Source of the DNA: Bryobacteraceae bacterium
Lineage (GTDB): Bacteria; Acidobacteriota; Terriglobia; Bryobacterales; Bryobacteraceae
Assembly (NCBI GenBank): GCA_029975915.1
Contig: JARKOC010000177.1
Span: 248,001-312,000, forward strand
Direction of reading: 5' to 3'
DNA: 64,000 nucleotides
Shown here: positions 35,973-43,378 of the stretch, piece by piece
How positions within the stretch are numbered: the stretch's first letter is position 1
Layout of the letters: every line of letters starts with the position of its first letter
Program-made: the position numbers and the translations under genes
Notes under the pieces: generated by a model
Databases searched by the model: none
Told to the model about the DNA's origin: nothing
Seen by the model: only the letters and a program-made list of their open reading frames with translations

Positions 35973-36144
35973 GTCCTGGCTCCAAGTCCACACGCACCGC
36001 CGGTTCCCCCTCCCGGACGGCCCGGCCATGATGATCGAGGAGACCGCGTCATCAGAAAGTTGGCGAAAACCGCCATTCTGGTGGCTTCTGCCGTTTTGTT
36101 GCTTTCTTTCCCGTTGATGTCTTGTCCCTGACGCTCAGGTCCAT

Positions 36145-36492
36145 TCAGCACTTCTCGAATTCGAGTTGATCACCCCTCTGGGTACCGGTTTCTCTGATCA
36201 CTCCTTCAGGAAGTTCCAGAACAGAGTGTGCGCGCAAGCAGACTGCCAAACGCCATGGCTTCAAGGATGGATACAGTTTCGCTACACGTTTGTCCTTGGT
36301 TACAAACACTGCGTCGATGGTGAACTTCATGAAGAAGCAGTGAACCGCCTCGCAGGGTGCAATCCAAAGCCCTTCGCCCTCCTCTAAGCCGCTCCGGCTG
36401 AGCAATCCGCGGCGGCGCTTCTCACTTGTGTCCGCAACATCAGCCCTGCTGGCCAGCATCACTCCCTTGGTCTTGTTCCAGACGCGCAGCAT
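36145..36492 (-). CDS. DUF192-family protein
   Basis: 115 residues. The family pattern is visible as ADTSEKRRRGLLSRSGLEEG, then GLWIAPCEAVHCFFMKFTID and AVFVTKDKRVAKLYPSL, ending ELPEGVIRETGTQRGDQLEF. Most DUF192 proteins are exported or lipid-anchored; this one has no signal peptide and begins directly at the domain (MLRVWNKTKGVMLA). Function of the family is unknown. It lies 21 bases downstream of the lipoprotein gene on the same strand, suggesting a two-gene operon. Confidence 0.85.
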   Translation of the reverse strand: MLRVWNKTKGVMLASRADVADTSEKRRRGLLSRSGLEEGEGLWIAPCEAVHCFFMKFTIDAVFVTKDKRVAKLYPSLKPWRLAVCLRAHSVLELPEGVIRETGTQRGDQLEFEKC

Positions 36493-36513
36493 TCGACTCC
36501 AATCCCCGTGGCC

Positions 36514-37230
36514 CTATTCCGCCCGGATGTTGATCTGGCCGATTCCTCCCTTGACATCCAAACGAATCGTGATCGGCGACTTATTGTACTTCTCATTTAC
36601 CCAACGATTGCCATCCCTGGTCAGTCCGCGGACGCTCACCTCGCCGATGCCTCCCTTGGCCTCCGCCACCACCCCTACGTCGTTGGGAACCCACACAGTC
36701 GCCTCGCCCACGCCGCCACGGATCTCCACATCGCAACTGGACTTCTTGGGGCCGCGGAGATCCAAATCCACTTGTCCCGCACCAAGCTGGACTTTGGCGC
36801 TTCTTAGCGTCAGCTCACCTAGGTTCAATTTACTCTGGCCGGCGCCAAGCGTCACGTTCAAGTCCATGCGCACGTCGTTTGCAAGCTTGATCTCCCAGAG
36901 GTTCTTGGAGTTTGAGCCCACAGTCGTCGTCCGGCTCTTGTTGATGATGTCAAGGCGTCCTCTGAAGCTGGAATCGTCGAACTTCACATCCGGCCCCTCA
37001 TTCCGCCCGCCGTAAGTGAAACGGCCCTCCATCAATTTCGATGCGCCGCCGGACATCTCGAGTTCTCCGGCGGTCATGGTAACGGTTACATCCACCATCT
37101 CGGCCTTGGGGCGATCAATGTTGACCGTTCTCGTCTGCTCCGGATGCCGGCCGCTGCCAACCTGAACGCTGCAACCCGTGAGGGCCAGGCCCAACGAGAC
37201 AATCGTCAGAGCTGCACCTTTCGATCTCAT
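36514..37230 (-). CDS. Lipoprotein with repeated toast-rack (DUF4097/DUF2154-like) strands
   Basis: 238 residues from ATG 37230, preceded by GGGAGGTTTGCC; the frame is open to 37323 but without a start signal. The leader has a lipobox (GLALTGCS). The mature part is all-beta and repetitive: TMTAGELEMSGG, TLGAGQSKLNLGELTL, QLGAGQVDLDLRG, IRGGVGEATVWVP, KGGIGEVSVRGL and KGGIGQINIRAE. This G-x-G-[EQ] ladder is typical of LiaF/DUF4097 envelope-stress domains. Probably anchored to a membrane; partner unknown. Confidence 0.82.
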   Translation of the reverse strand: MRSKGAALTIVSLGLALTGCSVQVGSGRHPEQTRTVNIDRPKAEMVDVTVTMTAGELEMSGGASKLMEGRFTYGGRNEGPDVKFDDSSFRGRLDIINKSRTTTVGSNSKNLWEIKLANDVRMDLNVTLGAGQSKLNLGELTLRSAKVQLGAGQVDLDLRGPKKSSCDVEIRGGVGEATVWVPNDVGVVAEAKGGIGEVSVRGLTRDGNRWVNEKYNKSPITIRLDVKGGIGQINIRAE

Positions 37231-37695
37231 GGCAAACCTCCCGTTCTCCATTGGATACGCGCGCGGCAGCCAGGTTGTTCGAAATACCGGTCGTGAAACG
37301 GAGCAATCACTCCCAGCAACCAAAGCTCCCGTTCAAACCGCTGAAGTCCATCTGAGGCCGGAGATCCGCGATTCCACCTCAGGCTTGCCATTGTACATCG
37401 GGCTCTGTGTTCCCCCGGCAACTCTTGGCCTCTCCCCTGGCCCGTTTGCACAATGAGTCCGCAGACGGATAGAGCAGGCCACCAGGGTGATTTTCGTCTG
37501 AGTACCTGTGGCCTCCGGGCCGCAAAGACCAGTCAGACCCGCGGCGCGCCGCAGCCGGCCAGCCTCGTGCGCCGGCGCGTGGTGGACCGCATGATCCGAC
37601 TCCTTCGCCAGCGCTTTTTCTAGGGGGCGGGTATGTGTCGATTCCCACTTCGCAATCCCACGCGGAAAGTGGATCGGCCGGCTTGCTGGGAGACC
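37231..37695. other. 465-base intergenic region
   Basis: No supported gene. On the minus strand a TACAAT box (37395-37390) stands about 160 bases before the lipoprotein start. Near the other end, 37645-37672 folds into an imperfect 9-bp hairpin (CCACTTCGC pairing across a two-base bulge) that may end the HD-GYP gene transcript. GCGGCGCGCCGC at 37541-37552 is a self-complementary GC block, likely compositional. Confidence 0.5.
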
Positions 37696-38943
37696 CTAGC
37701 GCAGGACCTCCCTGCTCATGCGCACCAGAGATTCACGCATCCGCCGGCTATCTTCGTCTCCCGCGGTTCCCAACCCCTGGCCCGCTAACGGACTCGATCC
37801 CAGGTAGGCGAAATCCGGTTGCCTGACCATCGCGCAGAAGACGCTGACCAGTTCGACGTCACGCCAGCCGTTCTCAGCCTCCTGCAACATCAGGCTGACA
37901 GCTTCCTCGATAGTATACGGCTCCTTGTACGACCGCTTTGACGTCAAAGCATCAAAGATATCAGCGACTTGCAGGATTCTTGCCAGGAGTGGAATCTGCT
38001 CTCCCGACAAACCATCGGGGTACCCGCTTCCGTCCCAGCGCTCGTGGTGGTTGCGAATGATGGGCAGCACCGGGGCCAGGCTTTTCATCGGCCGGCAGAT
38101 TCCTTCTCCGATCCAGGTATGCGAACGCATCACCTCCCACTCGGTTTCACTCAAGTGGCCACCCTTGTTCAATACGGAATCCGGCACCGCAATCTTGCCG
38201 ATGTCATGCAGAAACCCGCCTCTGTGAAGGGCGATCAGGTCTTCTTCCGGCAGCCCGAGGGCCATCCCGAGGCTCACGCTGAGGGCTGCCAGCCGCTCGC
38301 AATGATTTCCCGTCTCCTCGTCACGCGCTTCAATCGTTTGAGCGAGCGAGAACAGGATCGTCTCGGCCTCCTCGAGTGAGTCTATTGCCTTCTTACTCCT
38401 CAACATTGTCCGGACTCGAGTCCGGACCGCGGTTGGGTGCAATGGGCGGATCAGGAATTCGTCGGCGCCGGATTCCAGGCCGGCTACCTCATTTTCGATT
38501 CCCTGGACGTTTGTCAAGATGAGCAGCGGGATCAGTCGAGTCCGCCGGTCGCTCTTGACGCGGCGGCAGAACTCCAAACCGCCCATGCCCGGCATCACCA
38601 GATCAGCGATGATTAGGTCGGCCGCTTCCTGGCTGAGGATGCGCAATCCCTCATCCGGCGTCCGAGCTTCGAGAACCCGGTATGGACCAGCCTTAAGCAT
38701 CCCCTTCAGATACTGCCGGTTGTAGTCGACGCTGTCCACGATCAAAATGGTCGACCGGCTTGATGGGACACTCGACGTAGCCGGAGGCAGAACCAGCCGT
38801 CCGGCTTCCTGCTGGTGGTCGATCATATTTGGCTGGCCGCCCGCCATCAAGCTCTCATCGGCGCTGCGAGTCCAGGGCTTTAGCCATATCCCGCTGAAAT
38901 CAATGGATTGGTCTCCGTGTTGGTACTCCGCGTGACAGGTCAT
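37696..38943 (-). CDS. Response regulator with HD-GYP domain (RpfG-type)
   Basis: 415 residues. After a ~60-residue unstructured N-terminus comes a receiver domain (STILIVDSVDYNRQYLKGML, phosphoacceptor in LIIADLVMPGMGG, then GADEFLIRPLHP), and an HD-GYP phosphodiesterase domain from about residue 195: GNHCERLAALS, HDIGKIAVPD, NHHERWDGSGYPDGL and KRSYKEPYT. It should hydrolyse c-di-GMP when phosphorylated. The HD, GYP and metal ligands are intact. No cognate histidine kinase is adjacent; the orphan NarL-type kinase at 5701 is of a different pairing class. Confidence 0.93.
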   Translation of the reverse strand: MTCHAEYQHGDQSIDFSGIWLKPWTRSADESLMAGGQPNMIDHQQEAGRLVLPPATSSVPSSRSTILIVDSVDYNRQYLKGMLKAGPYRVLEARTPDEGLRILSQEAADLIIADLVMPGMGGLEFCRRVKSDRRTRLIPLLILTNVQGIENEVAGLESGADEFLIRPLHPTAVRTRVRTMLRSKKAIDSLEEAETILFSLAQTIEARDEETGNHCERLAALSVSLGMALGLPEEDLIALHRGGFLHDIGKIAVPDSVLNKGGHLSETEWEVMRSHTWIGEGICRPMKSLAPVLPIIRNHHERWDGSGYPDGLSGEQIPLLARILQVADIFDALTSKRSYKEPYTIEEAVSLMLQEAENGWRDVELVSVFCAMVRQPDFAYLGSSPLAGQGLGTAGDEDSRRMRESLVRMSREVLR

Positions 38944-39101
38944 CCGGCGCCGGAAGGCCGCTCTTCGGCGCCGTCCGGCAGCACGCTTGGGTAGGCGAAT
39001 TCAGCCGGCCCATGTACGGGTTGGAATGGCTGGCTCGTTGTTCGGCCCCGCCATCCTTGTCTCCTAGGTCCGTGGTACGCTCATGAACCGGGAGCTACCA
39101 C

Positions 39102-39308
39102 ATGGATTTGGGACGCTACATAATCTCCATCCTCCTCTCTCTGGTCATCGGATTGGCCGGTTTCATCGCCGCATACAAGATTTTTGACTGGCTGACGCCC
39201 GGCGTTTCATTTAGCGACCAATTGAACAACGACAATACCGCTGTAGGCCTCTTCCTTGCGGGCCTATTCATCGGTTTGGGGCTGCTTTTGGGTAGCGCAA
39301 TCAAGTGA
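39102..39308 (+). CDS. Small DUF350-like membrane protein
   Basis: 68 residues with two hydrophobic segments (IISILLSLVIGLAGFIAAY and AVGLFLAGLFIGLGLLLGSA) joined by a polar loop, KIFDWLTPGVSFSDQLNNDN. The loop and second segment match the repeating unit of DUF350 membrane proteins. GGGAG stands before the ATG. It overlaps the NlpC/P60 gene by four bases (GTGA), so the two are translated together. Function unknown. Confidence 0.8.
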   Translation: MDLGRYIISILLSLVIGLAGFIAAYKIFDWLTPGVSFSDQLNNDNTAVGLFLAGLFIGLGLLLGSAIK

Positions 39309-39727
39309 AGCATCTCGCCATACTCCCATTGCTGCCTCTGGCCATTGCCGCTGCGCAGACGCCCGCTGACACGCCAGCGCGGATTCGGGCTTCGATCGAG
39401 CGCAATCTGGGGCGGCCCTACGTTTGGGGATCGAGTGGACTGAAGTCGTTCGATTGTTCAGGCTTCGTTTTTCGCGTTTTTGAACAGAGTGGCCTGTACA
39501 TGAAGCGGACCACGGCAAGGAAGTACTACTTCTCCATGCTTCCCGCATCCAAGCAGGACGAGAGCCGCTTCGCCACCATCGTCTTTTTCGACAACCTCAA
39601 ACACATGGGCATCGTGAACGACGGCTCTTCGTTCTACCATGCTCAGTCCTCGAAGGGAACAAACCTATCGGCCTATGCGCCATACTGGCGCAGGCTCGTC
39701 TGCGGTTACCGCCGGGTCCATCCGTGA
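39305..39727 (+). CDS. Secreted NlpC/P60-family cysteine peptidase
   Basis: 140 residues from GTG 39305. Signal peptide MKHLAILPLLPLAIAAAQTP; then an NlpC/P60 domain with GRPYVWGSSGLKSFDCSGFV (catalytic Cys in DCSG), NLKHMGIVND (catalytic His) and SFYHAQSSKG (third residue). Such enzymes cut D-gamma-Glu-diaminopimelate bonds in peptidoglycan. It is a minimal catalytic domain without LysM or SH3 modules. Start overlaps the DUF350-like gene. Confidence 0.9.
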   Translation: MKHLAILPLLPLAIAAAQTPADTPARIRASIERNLGRPYVWGSSGLKSFDCSGFVFRVFEQSGLYMKRTTARKYYFSMLPASKQDESRFATIVFFDNLKHMGIVNDGSSFYHAQSSKGTNLSAYAPYWRRLVCGYRRVHP

Positions 39728-39733
39728 CCGGCG

Positions 39734-40792
39734 TTAAAGTCTGATTACCCGTCCGGTCTCTGCCGAGTCGCGGGCGGCGATGGCAAGTTCTGTCGTCCGG
39801 AAGATGTCGGCGTGCGTCAACGACTGTCGTTCGCCCATGTAGAGCGCCTGCAGGAAATCTGCGAACACGCTGCCGGCCTGCGGCAATTCCGTGATCACCT
39901 GCGGTTTCTTGCCGGCTTCGAGAAGCGTCACCCCAGTGGCCGCCATGTATTCGGCCACTCCCTTTGGTCCAGCCAGCCGCAGCCTGTCGTCGCCGTGCGT
40001 CGGCGCGGATTCGGGACGGTAGTAGTCCATATGCAGAGTTCCCACGCCCTTGTTATCAAGCCGGAAGATCGTTGCCGTTGTGTTCTCCATGGCCCCGATG
40101 CCCTCGGTTGCTCCAACCTGCCCTTGCATGGAAACAACTTCGGTGATTTCGCGGCCGCTCGACCATCGCATCAGATCGATCATGTGAATGCCGATCCAGT
40201 GAATGGTTCCTCCATAGGTCTTGCGCGACTTCATCCACGCTGGCCGGTTGCCTGCCCTGTAAGACTTCTGCGCACTGATCTGCGCCACTTCTCCAAGCGC
40301 CCCGCTGTCCACGATTCGTTTCAATGCGAGGTACTCCGGCGCGAATCGCATGGGCAGCAACATGCTGAATCCGATTTTGCGCTTCGCCACGGCATCCTTA
40401 ATCGCTTTTAGCTCGGCCATCGTATCGGCGATCGGTTTCTCGGCGATCCAGGGGATTCCTCGTTTGGTCGACTCCAGAATCGCCCGCGCCCGCTCGTCGG
40501 CAGGATTGCCGATGGCCGCGATGTCCGGTTTCTCGCGGTCGAGCATCTCGATCCAGTTTTCGTAGACTTTCGCTTTCGACGCTGGCCCGCGGCGAAGCGC
40601 TGCGGCGCGGGCGCTGGCGTCGGACTCGCTTAGGGCGCAAATCTCGATCTCCGGCATGCGTGCCGCCGGCCCCAGTATCTCGGCCGGGTGGCCCTGCAAA
40701 CCCACCATGGCTACCCGGATTTTGCCCGGCAGCTTGATCTGCTGCGCTGCCAATGCGGGCATGAAGAGTGTGAGAGCGCTCCGGCGGTTCAT
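39734..40792 (-). CDS. Gfo/Idh/MocA-family oxidoreductase
   Basis: 352 residues. A short twin-arginine-like leader (MNRRSALTLFMPALAAQQ) precedes the Rossmann start VAMVGLQGHPAEILGPA; the substrate-domain marker is GIPWIAEKPIADTMAEL (EKP), and IHWIGIHMIDLMRW holds the catalytic His region. These enzymes oxidise or epimerise sugars or inositol with NAD(P). It lies 33 bases after the KAS III-like gene as the last of six leftward genes. Its link to the acylation machinery could be chance or could mean the target sugar is modified. Confidence 0.85.
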   Translation of the reverse strand: MNRRSALTLFMPALAAQQIKLPGKIRVAMVGLQGHPAEILGPAARMPEIEICALSESDASARAAALRRGPASKAKVYENWIEMLDREKPDIAAIGNPADERARAILESTKRGIPWIAEKPIADTMAELKAIKDAVAKRKIGFSMLLPMRFAPEYLALKRIVDSGALGEVAQISAQKSYRAGNRPAWMKSRKTYGGTIHWIGIHMIDLMRWSSGREITEVVSMQGQVGATEGIGAMENTTATIFRLDNKGVGTLHMDYYRPESAPTHGDDRLRLAGPKGVAEYMAATGVTLLEAGKKPQVITELPQAGSVFADFLQALYMGERQSLTHADIFRTTELAIAARDSAETGRVIRL

Positions 40793-40825
40793 GCCCTCAT
40801 TATCTGATACGCGTTGGCGTTCCGC

Positions 40826-41758
40826 TCAACAGACGCGGGCCAGCAATGAACCCCAGTGGAAGCCCGCCCCAAACGCGGCGAACACGACCGGGTCGCCCTT
40901 GGACAGTTTATGACTGTGAATCCACTCCGACGCGGCGATGAGCATGGATGCCGATGACGTGTTGCCATATTTGGCGATGTTGGAGAAAAATCTCTCCGCC
41001 GGCACGCCGATGGCTTCGGCCACGCGTACGATCAGGTTCTGATTCGCCTGGTGCAATAGGTACACCGGCACGGACCCGGGATCGACTGAATTGCGCTCCA
41101 GCACCGAGCGGATCACCCCGGGAATCTTTCGAGAAGCCTGCAGGATCACCGTCCGTCCGTTCATCTTCAACGGCTGGTCCCAATCCAGGCAGAGGTCGGG
41201 CGCGTAGCTCCCATCCGAGGCAATTTCGCTATCGAGGACTTCCGCAAACCCCTCATCAGGAGTCACCAGAGCCGCCCCCGCTCCATCGCCGAACAGAACT
41301 GCCACACCGCGCTCCCGTGGTTCTCTCGCCACGACCCGCGACATCTTCTCCGCGGCGACTACCAGGACACGTCCAACCTGCTCGGTCAACCTCGACGCCA
41401 GTGACAAGCCGAACAGCGCGCCGGCGCTGGCCAGTGGCAGATCGATCGCCGGCACGCCTGGGATGCCCAATTTCAGCGCCGTCTCGGCAGCCGGTCCGGG
41501 GAACTGGCGTTCGGCGCTGCCGCTTGACACCAACACCATGTCCACGTCCTTCGCGTCCATTCCAGAACGCTGCAGACAATCCTGCGCAGCCGCGACGGCC
41601 ATGTCCGCCACTGACTCCTCCTCGGCGGCGAACCGGCGCTCCTCTATGCCTGAAACGTTGATAACCCAGTTGGCCAGCGTATTCACCCACGCTCCAGCTT
41701 CCTCGCTGGAGACGATACGTGATGGCAAGTAGCTGCCAAATTCCTTGATAAATGGCAT
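40826..41758 (-). CDS. KAS III (FabH)-like protein with Ser in place of catalytic Cys
   Basis: 310 residues from ATG 41758 (MPFIKEFGSYLPSRIVSSEE), 7 bases after the carrier gene. The thiolase fold is complete: the active-site loop reads IDLPLASAGALFGLSL, where FabH has Cys; here it is Ser111, encoded by AGC at 41428-41426. His236 (LLHQANQNL) and Asn266 (YGNTSSAS) are kept, as is the end FGAGFHWGSLL. Ser nucleophiles occur in starter-unit enzymes such as DpsC, so it may be an acyltransferase rather than a condensing enzyme. Its neighbour is a dedicated carrier protein, so acyl loading of that carrier is my inference. Confidence 0.88.
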   Translation of the reverse strand: MPFIKEFGSYLPSRIVSSEEAGAWVNTLANWVINVSGIEERRFAAEEESVADMAVAAAQDCLQRSGMDAKDVDMVLVSSGSAERQFPGPAAETALKLGIPGVPAIDLPLASAGALFGLSLASRLTEQVGRVLVVAAEKMSRVVAREPRERGVAVLFGDGAGAALVTPDEGFAEVLDSEIASDGSYAPDLCLDWDQPLKMNGRTVILQASRKIPGVIRSVLERNSVDPGSVPVYLLHQANQNLIVRVAEAIGVPAERFFSNIAKYGNTSSASMLIAASEWIHSHKLSKGDPVVFAAFGAGFHWGSLLARVC

Positions 41759-41765
41759 TTTACTC

Positions 41766-41999
41766 TCAGCCCTTCGATTCCAGATATTGTTCGATCCGTT
41801 CAACGGTGTCGAACTTGCGTGGATTGAGATCCGCGTCCGGGATTGTGATGGAGAACTCCTTCTCCAGCGCGCCGATCAGATCCGGCAAGGCAAATGAATC
41901 CAGCAATCCGGAATCAAAGAGTGATTCATCCGGGGCGGGACTCAAATCCTGTTTCGTGACCTGCCGGATGAGTTCAACGATCTTGGCTCGACGATCCAT
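41766..41999 (-). CDS. Dedicated acyl carrier protein, DltC-like
   Basis: 77 residues. The phosphopantetheine site is Ser35 in FDSGLLDSFALPDLI. The second half, SITIPDADLNPRKFDTVERI, lines up with DltC (PxSEFDRKEWDTPNKI) better than with fatty-acid ACP, and the DSF/DSM site is also DltC-like. That comparison is from memory, not an alignment run. Start at 41999 lies 26 bases inside the SGNH gene, so it is translationally coupled to it. It would carry the acyl group delivered to the MBOAT protein. Confidence 0.88.
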   Translation of the reverse strand: MDRRAKIVELIRQVTKQDLSPAPDESLFDSGLLDSFALPDLIGALEKEFSITIPDADLNPRKFDTVERIEQYLESKG

Positions 42000-43356
42000 G
42001 AAATGTGCTTCCTGTCGCCTGTCGGCGGAATGTGGCGAAGACGGAGTAGGTCTCCATCAACAGCCCGTACATAGACTCTCCCAACAACTTGTAGCCTGGA
42101 CCAGTCAGGTGGACGAAATCGCCCTGGGCTAATCCGGCATACACCCATTGTTTCATGCTTCCCTTCCCGCCCATACCCGATCTTGTATTCCAGAATGCCG
42201 CGCCCTCCTCCAAGGCGGCATCTCTCTGGGCTTGCATGATCCTCTCCACCCCCGCGTGCGGAGCCCACCGGCCGTTCTGTCTCACGCTCTGGTCCGGCGG
42301 GCCCACCACCAACAGTGACGCCGCCGGCGCGGCCTCCCGCAATCGCGCCAGCACTTGCCGGAATGCCGCCTTGTAGGTTTCGTAGCTCCAGTCTGTCCTT
42401 CTGGCTTCATTTGTGCCGTAGGCCAGCACGATCAGCGCCGGATCGCGCTGCGCAATGTGAGATTTCAGCAAATTCTCGTTCCAGCCCAGCAACAGGTCGG
42501 CCTGTGCGCCATTGATCCCTAGCGTCTCCCAGGTCACACCCTTGTCGTTTTCCACGACCCATCCAAACAGCCGGACTTCACCGTCGCCACCAGACCTTAC
42601 CACGAAGTCGTGCCTGCCCGGCGCCAGCTTCGCTTCGTAGTACCCCGCGCCTGCTTCACCTGCGGTCTGAATCGTTCCAGCATCCTCTCCATCAATCGAA
42701 AGGGTGAGCGATCCGCCGTCGGGCTGCCTGTAGTAGAAGATCTGAAGCCTCTCTCCACTGGCTTGAAGTGCGATCGTCTCGCCCGCCTCGCGCGTGCTGA
42801 CGCTCACCCCAGACAGCCCGTACAATCCGTCGCCCTCGCGCGCGAGCAGACCCGCAGGTGTCCAGCCCCGCGACATCTCCGCCTTCGTGTCGAAACGGCG
42901 GAACCCGGCATAGGGCCTTCCCGCCTGGACAAAACCTGGTCCGCCGCAGCCGAACTCGTTCTGGAATAGCGATCTCACCGCGCCCGGCCACTCCTCCGAC
43001 GCTGTGTGAGAGTCTCCGAAATGCAGCACGCGTACTGGTCCGGGCGCTCCCTCCTTCTGCCGGTACAGGATCTCGAAAAACGGGATCAACGCGGCAGGAT
43101 TTTGAAATCCTAAATCCAGCGCGCTCTCAATATGGGTCTTCACCGCCTCCGCGGATGCCGCCTTCTGGGCCGCTGAAACCCTGGGGGCAGGCGGTACGCG
43201 GCGGCGCCGCTTGGGCGCGGCGGCAGGTTTCTTCACGCGCTTTTTCGAGGTAGACTTCGTCGCCGTTTGTTTCTTGGCCGCCGCGGCCGTCAAAGCATGG
43301 CCGTGCATCCCGGCCAGCAGGGAGAATGAAATCAGTGCTATAGCGACTCCGCGCAC
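41974..43356 (-). CDS. SGNH/GDSL-fold secreted protein, putative O-acyltransferase (1)
   Basis: 460 residues. After a signal peptide (VAIALISFSLLAGMHGHALT) comes a basic linker rich in Lys, Arg, Pro and Ala (residues ~28-58). The SGNH catalytic blocks are VLHFGDSHTASEEW (Ser116), LAYGTNEARR and GDFVHLTGPGY (Asp and His of DxxH). The domain between blocks is a carbohydrate-binding-like beta insert. In DltD/AlgX-type systems such proteins accept acyl groups exported by MBOAT. It is one of two tandem paralogues. Confidence 0.85.
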   Translation of the reverse strand: MRGVAIALISFSLLAGMHGHALTAAAAKKQTATKSTSKKRVKKPAAAPKRRRRVPPAPRVSAAQKAASAEAVKTHIESALDLGFQNPAALIPFFEILYRQKEGAPGPVRVLHFGDSHTASEEWPGAVRSLFQNEFGCGGPGFVQAGRPYAGFRRFDTKAEMSRGWTPAGLLAREGDGLYGLSGVSVSTREAGETIALQASGERLQIFYYRQPDGGSLTLSIDGEDAGTIQTAGEAGAGYYEAKLAPGRHDFVVRSGGDGEVRLFGWVVENDKGVTWETLGINGAQADLLLGWNENLLKSHIAQRDPALIVLAYGTNEARRTDWSYETYKAAFRQVLARLREAAPAASLLVVGPPDQSVRQNGRWAPHAGVERIMQAQRDAALEEGAAFWNTRSGMGGKGSMKQWVYAGLAQGDFVHLTGPGYKLLGESMYGLLMETYSVFATFRRQATGSTFHGSSSQDR

Positions 43357-43378
43357 TTTCCTTCTCTACTTTCGCACT

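Noticed and set aside
37379..37648. 89-codon minus-strand frame in the intergenic region
   Set aside because: Arg/Gly/Pro-rich, without ribosome site or recognisable motif.
38942..38980. Repeated CGGCGCCG blocks upstream of the HD-GYP gene
   Set aside because: Self-complementary GC octamers are expected by composition here, and no -35/-10 is associated.
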